NCBI RefSeq assembly: GCF_030142075.1
Contig: NZ_CP126241.1
Span: 2,852,001 to 2,916,000, forward strand
Length of the DNA stretch: 64,000 nucleotides
Direction of reading: 5' to 3'
DNA from: Arthrobacter sp. zg-Y20
Lineage (GTDB): Bacteria; Actinomycetota; Actinomycetes; Actinomycetales; Micrococcaceae
Shown: positions 59,709 to 64,000 of the stretch, one piece after another
Numbering within the stretch: position 1 is the first letter of the stretch
How the letters are laid out: every line of letters starts with the position of its first letter
The notes under the pieces: model-generated
Databases searched by the model: none
Told to the model about the DNA's origin: nothing
The model's input: only the letters and a program-made list of their open reading frames with translations
Position numbers and translations under genes: made by a program

Positions 59709-60224
59709 TCAGAGCACCTTGAAGTAGTCGAACGGTTCACGGCAGTCGCCGCAGACCCACAGCGCCTTGCACGAGGTGGACCCGAAGCGGGTCAGTTCGC
59801 GGGTATTCAGCGAGGCGCACTGCGGACACTTCACGCTCAAGCCCACCCGGACGGGGCCGGCCGCGGCGCGTCCGGACGGCGGGGCGATGCCGTAGGCGTC
59901 CAGCTTCGCCTTGCCGGCACTGCTCATCCAGTCGGTGGTCCACGCCGGGGCCAGCTCCAACCGGACCTGCACTCCGGTGTATCCGGCCCGGTGCAGGGCT
60001 GCGGTGACGTCCTCTGTGATGGCGTCCATGGCCGGGCAGCCGGAATAGGTGGGGGTGATGGCCACCTGGACCCCGGCCCCGGAAACCTCCACCCGGCGCA
60101 GGACCCCCAGGTCCTCGATGGTCAGCACGGGAATCTCCGGATCACACACCGTGGCGGCCACATCCCAGGCCGCCGCTGCGGCGGGGTCTGCCGGGCGCAG
60201 GGCGGATTCCATCACGCTCACCAC
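59709..60224 (-). CDS. paaD: Phenylacetate degradation protein PaaD
   Basis: A 171-residue MIP18/DUF59-like protein thought to help mature the iron centres of the epoxidase. The N-terminal domain has VCDPEIPVLTIEDLGVLR and the cysteine in TPTYSGCPAMD; the C-terminal zinc ribbon has KCPQC, the TSCKA cysteine and WVCGDC. The start may be the GTG at 60224 or the ATG at 60212; both overlap or abut the paaC stop. Confidence 0.92.
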   Translation of the reverse strand: MVSVMESALRPADPAAAAAWDVAATVCDPEIPVLTIEDLGVLRRVEVSGAGVQVAITPTYSGCPAMDAITEDVTAALHRAGYTGVQVRLELAPAWTTDWMSSAGKAKLDAYGIAPPSGRAAAGPVRVGLSVKCPQCASLNTRELTRFGSTSCKALWVCGDCREPFDYFKVL

Positions 60225-61036
60225 GTGGCACCCGGGTGTTCACGGGCCAGGACCTGCATTTCCGCGAGCATATAGCCGAGATGCTCGCTGTGCCGGCCCT
60301 GCCGTCCGCCGCCGGGCGCGGGCTGGACCATGGGCACCTCCAGCTCGGCCTCCCGGAGCACGGCGGAAATGTTGCGTTCGAAGGCCGGTTTGAGGGTGGA
60401 CGGCAGCACGGCCCGGTCCCCCAGGGCGGTAACCAGGGCGTCGTCGTCGAACAGTTCACCCACGTAGGGCCAGGTCAGTTCCAGCGCCCGGATCATCCGG
60501 CGACGGGACTCGTCGGTGCCCAGCCCCAGCCGCAGCACCCACTGGGCACTGTGGTCGCGGTGGTAGTCCACTTCCTTGACCGCCTTCGCTGCGATGGCGG
60601 CCAGGGTTGCGTCAGCACAGTGCTGCAGGGCGCTGTACAGCTCAAACTGGTAGACGGAGACGGCGAACTGCCGGGCAATGGTCCGGGCGAAGTCACCGTT
60701 GGGCTGCTCCATCAAGTGCGCAGAGCGGAACCCGGATTCCCCGCGCCAATAGGCCAGGTCATCCTCGGTCCGCCCGTCGGCGCTGCCGGCGTAGGTCAGG
60801 AAGGATCGGGCATGGCCCATCAGGTCCAGGGCTATGTTGCCCAGCGCCACGTCCTCCTCAAGTTCCGGGGCACGGGAAATCCACCAGCCGAGCCGCTGGG
60901 CCAGCACCAGCGCGTCGTCGCCCAGCCGCAGCGCATATTCGGCCACATCGGCGGGTGCACGGGTTCCGGCGGCGGCAATGTCTTCCGGGCGCAGGGCGTT
61001 GCCCGGGGTAATCCGGGTGGCGCTGTCCGAGCTCAC
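60218..61036 (-). CDS. paaC: Phenylacetyl-CoA epoxidase structural subunit PaaC
   Basis: Non-catalytic ferritin-like partner of PaaA. The 272-residue protein has the helical bundle pattern EEDVALGNIALDLMGHAR near 68-85 and VKEVDYHRDHSAQWVLRLG near 155-173. The GTG at 61036 overlaps the paaB stop as GTGA, so the four genes paaB-paaC-paaD are coupled. Length is normal. Confidence 0.92.
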   Translation of the reverse strand: MSSDSATRITPGNALRPEDIAAAGTRAPADVAEYALRLGDDALVLAQRLGWWISRAPELEEDVALGNIALDLMGHARSFLTYAGSADGRTEDDLAYWRGESGFRSAHLMEQPNGDFARTIARQFAVSVYQFELYSALQHCADATLAAIAAKAVKEVDYHRDHSAQWVLRLGLGTDESRRRMIRALELTWPYVGELFDDDALVTALGDRAVLPSTLKPAFERNISAVLREAELEVPMVQPAPGGGRQGRHSEHLGYMLAEMQVLAREHPGATW

Positions 61037-61476
61037 AGGTGCTTCACCCCTTCGGATTCCGTGTAATAGGTGGCGTGCCGGTAGTCCTTGCCCTGCGGGG
61101 ACTCGAAGAACTGCCCCTTCGCGTCCGGGTCGCTGGCAATGATGGCCGACGCCGGGACCACCCAAAGCGAGACGCCCTCGTTCCGCCGGGTGTAAAGATC
61201 GCGGGCGTTCCGCAGGGCCATCTGGGCATCGGGGGCGTGCAGGGACCCGGCATGGACGTGCGACAGGCCGCGGGAGGAACGGACAAAGACTTCCCAGAGC
61301 GACCACGCACCGGCCGGGACGGCAGGCTGCGGGGCAACTGGAGCCGCGGCGGCAGGCTGCGGGGCAACTGGGGCCGCGGCGGCTGCAGTCTCAGTCGCGG
61401 GGGCCGCCTGAGTCTCCGTGGCAGCCTGAGCGGCGGGACGGGAGCCGTCGTCGCCGGTTGTTGATCCACCAGTCAT
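61033..61476 (-). CDS. paaB: Phenylacetyl-CoA epoxidase subunit PaaB, extended N-terminus
   Basis: A 147-residue PaaB. The usual protein (about 95 residues) begins near WSLWEVFVRSSRGLSHVHAG, at residue 58 here; RNEGVSLWVVPASAI and the DYRHATYYTESEG end are typical. The first 55 residues are an Ala/Pro/Gln-rich extension containing two APVAPQPA repeats. Whether the extension is translated is uncertain, but no start codon with a better site lies nearer the domain. Confidence 0.9.
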   Translation of the reverse strand: MTGGSTTGDDGSRPAAQAATETQAAPATETAAAAAPVAPQPAAAAPVAPQPAVPAGAWSLWEVFVRSSRGLSHVHAGSLHAPDAQMALRNARDLYTRRNEGVSLWVVPASAIIASDPDAKGQFFESPQGKDYRHATYYTESEGVKHL

Positions 61477-61478
61477 GG

Positions 61479-62492
61479 CTATGCCGCTCCTTCCCGGGAC
61501 TGCCGGGCCGACTGCCGGGCGGCGTAGGCCGCAGCGGCCTCACGGACCCAGGCGCCGTCTTCGTGCGCTTCGCGGCGGCGTGCCAGCCGCTGGGAGTTGC
61601 AGGGGCCGCGGCCGGCGAGGACCTCACGGAACTCGTCCCAGTCCAACGGTCCGTGCTCCCATTTGCCGCTTTCGTCATTGAGGCGGATGTCCGGGTCCGG
61701 CAGCGTCAGGCCCAGCACCTTGACCTGTTCCACGATCATGCCCACGAACCTGGAGCGCAGTTCGTCGTTGGAGAAGCGCTTGATGTTCCAGGCCATGGAC
61801 TGGCGCGAGTTGGGGGAATCGTCGTCGGGCGGGCCGAACATCATCAGCGATGGGGCATACCACCGGTTGATCGCATCCTGGGCCATTTCCCGCTGGGGCT
61901 CGGTGCCGCGGGCAAGTTCCAGCAGGATCTCGAAACCCTGCCGCTGATGGAAGGATTCTTCCTTGCAGATCCGAACCATGGCCCGGCCGTACGGTCCGTA
62001 GGAGGCGCGGCATAGCGGGACCTGGTTGCAGATGGCCGCGCCGTCCACCAGCCAGCCGATTGCCCCCATGTCCGCCCAGGTCAGAGCGGGATAGTTGAAG
62101 ATCGACGAGTAGCGGGCCTTGCCGGCAATGAGGCCTTCGGTCATCTGTTCCCTCGGCGTGCCCAGGGTTTCAGCTGCGGAATACAGGTACAGTCCGTGTC
62201 CGGCTTCGTCCTGGACCTTGGCCATCAGGATGGCCTTGCGCTTGAGCGAGGGCGCCCGGGAAATCCAGTTCCCTTCCGGCTGCATCCCAATGATTTCCGA
62301 GTGTGCGTGCTGGGAGATTTGCCGCACGAGGGTTTTCCGGTATGCATCCGGCATCCAGTCCCGCGGTTCCACCCGTGTGTCGGCGGCGATCAGCCTGTCA
62401 AAGTGTTCTTGCCCGCCGGAACCGCTTCCGGTCTCCGCACTGAGAGCTGTCCGGCCCATATTTTCCCCGCTCATCATCCCGACCCCGCTCAT
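61479..62492 (-). CDS. paaA: Phenylacetyl-CoA epoxidase catalytic subunit PaaA
   Basis: Di-iron oxygenase subunit that epoxidises phenylacetyl-CoA. The 337-residue protein has the iron-ligand helices [18 protein letters not shown] (about 91-108) and [20 protein letters not shown] (about 174-193). Several ATGs (62492, 62477, 62474, 62459) are possible. The first three lie in a short tandem repeat, and the conserved part begins only after residue 28. It heads the paa operon; two ACCGACCG boxes are upstream. Confidence 0.92.
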   Translation of the reverse strand: MSGVGMMSGENMGRTALSAETGSGSGGQEHFDRLIAADTRVEPRDWMPDAYRKTLVRQISQHAHSEIIGMQPEGNWISRAPSLKRKAILMAKVQDEAGHGLYLYSAAETLGTPREQMTEGLIAGKARYSSIFNYPALTWADMGAIGWLVDGAAICNQVPLCRASYGPYGRAMVRICKEESFHQRQGFEILLELARGTEPQREMAQDAINRWYAPSLMMFGPPDDDSPNSRQSMAWNIKRFSNDELRSRFVGMIVEQVKVLGLTLPDPDIRLNDESGKWEHGPLDWDEFREVLAGRGPCNSQRLARRREAHEDGAWVREAAAAYAARQSARQSREGAA

Positions 62493-62542
62493 CCCAACCG
62501 CACTCGTCCCAACCGCGTTCGTCCCAACCGCACCCGGTGCAA
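62468..62542. repeat. 15-bp imperfect tandem repeat over the paaA start
   Basis: Units of the form CCGCNYTCGTCCCAA start at 62498 and 62513, with weaker copies at about 62470, 62485 and 62528. On the minus strand the repeat repeatedly gives GGGA followed by an ATG-like triplet, so it builds several alternative starts. Confidence 0.75.
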
Positions 62543-62589
62543 CGCGCCGCAGGCATTGAATCCCCGCCTCAGTGGACGGCAGTATTGCT

Positions 62590-62620
62590 ACCGACCGTAT
62601 TATTTACCGACCGTTCGTTC
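62590..62620. promoter_or_regulatory. ACCGACCG boxes, PaaR-type operator candidate
   Basis: ACCGACCG occurs at 62590-62597 and 62606-62613. The second continues into TTCGT, giving the imperfect palindrome ACCGACCGTTCGT. Sites of this general form are bound by TetR-type PaaR repressors of phenylacetate genes in related bacteria. It is 98 bp upstream of paaA. No paaR is in the window. Confidence 0.5.
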
Positions 62621-62698
62621 AGAATATGGAGAGTGGATACGAGGGTCAAGACCCTATGGAAAACTGAACACAGAGAGTTCAACGCGGAGAGGATTGAC

Positions 62699-63370
62699 AT
62701 GGGTACCCCCGAACCCGATGCCGGGCGCCGGATACCGGGCGCCCCTGCAGGTGCTGCTCCGGGCGGTGTTGGTCCGGCCGGTGCTGACCTTGCCGGGGCT
62801 GACCCGGCCGGTGTTGGTCCGTCCGGTGCTGCCCTTCCCGGACCGCGGCCCGAGGACCGGGAGGAACGGCCGGCCGTTCGTTCGGCAGCGGTGGTCATTG
62901 TGCCAACGCTCCTGGGACTGCTGGGCTTTTTCGCCGTGGCGGCCGCGGTGACCTCCGATGCCGCTACCGTCAACGTCACTGCGCCGGGCCTGCTGCTGGC
63001 CTTCACCGCCCTGGTTGTTGCCGGGGTCAGCCCGCTCTACGCACGCAATCCCACCTGGCGTTCCCTGCGGCGTCCGGCCCTTCTCCTGGCAGCCTGCCTG
63101 GTGGTGGAAGCCGTCCTCCTGCTGGCTGCACCGCACTTGGTCCTGTTCTCGCTGCCGGCACTTCCGCTGGCCCTGGCAGGGGGCACCGTCCTGCTGGGCA
63201 CCAGCCTCTGGGGGCAGTTCCGCAAGGGCCCGGCGCCGGAACCGGCACTGCTCCCCCGCCGCGAGATGCCGCCGCGGCCCTTCACCTCGACCCTCCTGGT
63301 CGTGGCGGTGAACTGGCTGCTTTTCCTCAGCGTGGGAGCGCTGTGCGCTTGGTTGCTGCTGGGCGACTAG
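62699..63370 (+). CDS. Small membrane protein with Gly/Ala/Pro-rich N-terminus
   Basis: A 223-residue protein with a disordered N-terminal 60 residues built of PAGA/GAGP-type repeats, then about four hydrophobic segments (near 63-85, 97-117, 125-150 and 200-220). I do not recognise a family. The ATG at 62699 follows GGAGAGG. It is divergent from paaA but probably unrelated. Its stop overlaps the XRE gene stop on the other strand (63367-63370). Confidence 0.65.
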   Translation: MGTPEPDAGRRIPGAPAGAAPGGVGPAGADLAGADPAGVGPSGAALPGPRPEDREERPAVRSAAVVIVPTLLGLLGFFAVAAAVTSDAATVNVTAPGLLLAFTALVVAGVSPLYARNPTWRSLRRPALLLAACLVVEAVLLLAAPHLVLFSLPALPLALAGGTVLLGTSLWGQFRKGPAPEPALLPRREMPPRPFTSTLLVVAVNWLLFLSVGALCAWLLLGD

Positions 63371-63561
63371 CCCCCGGGCAGGAACAGGTCTTCAATATGC
63401 CGGCCCAACACGCGGGCCAGGCTAAAGGCCAGCGGCAGGGACGGATCAAATTTGCCCTTCTCGATGGAAATCACCGTCTGCCGGGAGACCCCCAGGCGTT
63501 CGGCCAACTGCACCTGTGATAGTCCCAGGCGCAGCCGCTCCTGGGCCACGCGGTTCTCCAT
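63367..63561 (-). CDS. Small XRE-family regulator
   Basis: A 64-residue Cro/CI-type DNA-binding protein: NRVAQERLRLGLSQVQLAER, then GVSRQTVISIEKGKFDPSLP, the complete helix-turn-helix and nothing else. The ATG at 63561 lies 2 bp after the stop of the upstream membrane protein gene. Such single-domain regulators often pair with a small membrane protein, as here, and may control the pair. Confidence 0.85.
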   Translation of the reverse strand: MENRVAQERLRLGLSQVQLAERLGVSRQTVISIEKGKFDPSLPLAFSLARVLGRHIEDLFLPGG

Positions 63562-63563
63562 GC

Positions 63564-63986
63564 CTAAGAATTCCGGTGCCGGGCAACGGCATAACGCAGT
63601 GTCCAGGCCCCCAGCCCGGCCGCACAGTACAGCGGCAGCGGCGCGGCCCAACCTGCCACTGCCTGCACCACCACTCCGGCGGCCAGCAGCACTATCAGGT
63701 CCGTGAATGCCGCAGCTGCGGCATCCCGCGTCCAGGAGCGTTCGACGTCGGCGGCTGAGTCCGTGTCCAGCCGGCGGGTTTCCCCGGCGTTCAGCACCAG
63801 CATCCAGAACGCCGCCGCCGCCACCGGGCCCACCGCCGCGGCGAAGACCGGCACATACAGCGCCGGGTCCCCACCGGTCCGCAGCGCCGCGGCCCAGCCA
63901 AGGAGCGCACCGGCGGCCGCACCACTTGCTGCAGCCGCACCAATCGTCAGGAGGCGGGTGCGGCCGCCCTTCGTCTCGGAAGTCAT
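63564..63986 (-). CDS. Four-segment membrane protein paired with the XRE regulator
   Basis: A 140-residue protein with four predicted membrane helices (about 12-32, 43-63, 91-110 and 112-130). The layout resembles small DUF2178-like membrane proteins that accompany YozG-type regulators, but I do not recognise it firmly. Start at 63986 or 63998. It forms a two-gene operon with the XRE gene downstream. The window ends 14 bp further. Confidence 0.68.
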   Translation of the reverse strand: MTSETKGGRTRLLTIGAAAASGAAAGALLGWAAALRTGGDPALYVPVFAAAVGPVAAAAFWMLVLNAGETRRLDTDSAADVERSWTRDAAAAAFTDLIVLLAAGVVVQAVAGWAAPLPLYCAAGLGAWTLRYAVARHRNS

Positions 63987-64000
63987 GGCCTGGAGCATGC

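Noticed and set aside
1-64000. tRNA or rRNA genes
   Set aside because: I saw no cloverleaf-like segment with TTCGA-type T-loops in a proper context and no rRNA sequence; a tRNA scan was not available.

Overview
The window is 64 kb of high-GC actinobacterial chromosome. I read it as Micrococcaceae, most likely Arthrobacter or a close relative. Supporting signs are the carotenoid block, a menaquinone-only quinone pathway, DUF4193, DUF222/HNH and DUF6480 family proteins, mycothiol-type arsenate reductases, and frequent GTG starts with ATGA or TGATG gene overlaps. I see no tRNA, rRNA, CRISPR, insertion sequence, prophage or integrase. It is dense chromosomal metabolism with small accessory insertions and several decaying genes.

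Layout. 1-5 kb: carotenoid genes crtE-crtB-crtI (crtI cut by the window edge) divergent from idi, then a glycosyltransferase and a membrane protein. 4.8-8.3 kb: terC behind a yybP-ykoY (Mn2+) riboswitch, a MobA-like nucleotidyltransferase, DUF4193 and a YtxH-like protein. 7.9-11.5 kb: an aldehyde dehydrogenase/DUF779 operon with its GAF regulator; between the two structural genes is a 25-codon scar that looks like a deleted zinc alcohol dehydrogenase. 11.9-16.2 kb: fprA, rarD and a DUF222-HNH protein. 16.3-25.7 kb: a putrescine block with an APC permease, a universal stress protein, putrescine oxidase, a TetR regulator, gabT, an aminobutyraldehyde dehydrogenase and a PucR regulator. 25.8-27.4 kb: glycolipid-binding, SMI1 and HIT proteins. 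27.4-33 kb: an arsenic island (arsR, acr3, two arsC types, an ArsO-like flavoprotein with a cysteine-pair tail, and a second ArsO broken by one stop codon) plus a decayed GNAT gene. 33-48 kb: menaquinone genes (grcC, menJ, menG, menF, menD, menC) interrupted by a polar amino acid ABC transporter and by an fmdB-fmdA-ACT-SDR-XRE insert. 48-51 kb: PAP2 phosphatase, MFS transporter and MBL hydrolase. 51.3-56.1 kb: the branched-chain 2-oxoacid dehydrogenase operon with a divergent Lrp regulator. 57-62.5 kb: a decayed orphan gene, a DUF6480 protein and paaABCDE plus a paaG-like gene for phenylacetate. 62.7-64 kb: two small membrane proteins and an XRE regulator.

How the parts work together. Putrescine would be imported by the permease, oxidised by the flavin oxidase to 4-aminobutanal, oxidised to GABA by the dehydrogenase and transaminated by GabT. 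A perfect 8-5-8 palindrome between the oxidase and the TetR gene is the likely control point. Arsenate would be reduced by the two ArsC proteins and arsenite exported by Acr3, under ArsR control. GrcC, MenF, MenD, MenC, MenG and MenJ supply the side chain and naphthoquinone steps; menA, menB and menE are not in the window.

A second theme is short tandem repeats of 9-25 bp. They recur at gene edges, sitting on stop codons at three loci, on or near a start codon at two, and in a 5' leader with a GGCA tetranucleotide tract. Together with the broken genes (arsO copy, GNAT, adh scar, orphan at 57 kb), they suggest a genome in which replication slippage is an active source of variation.
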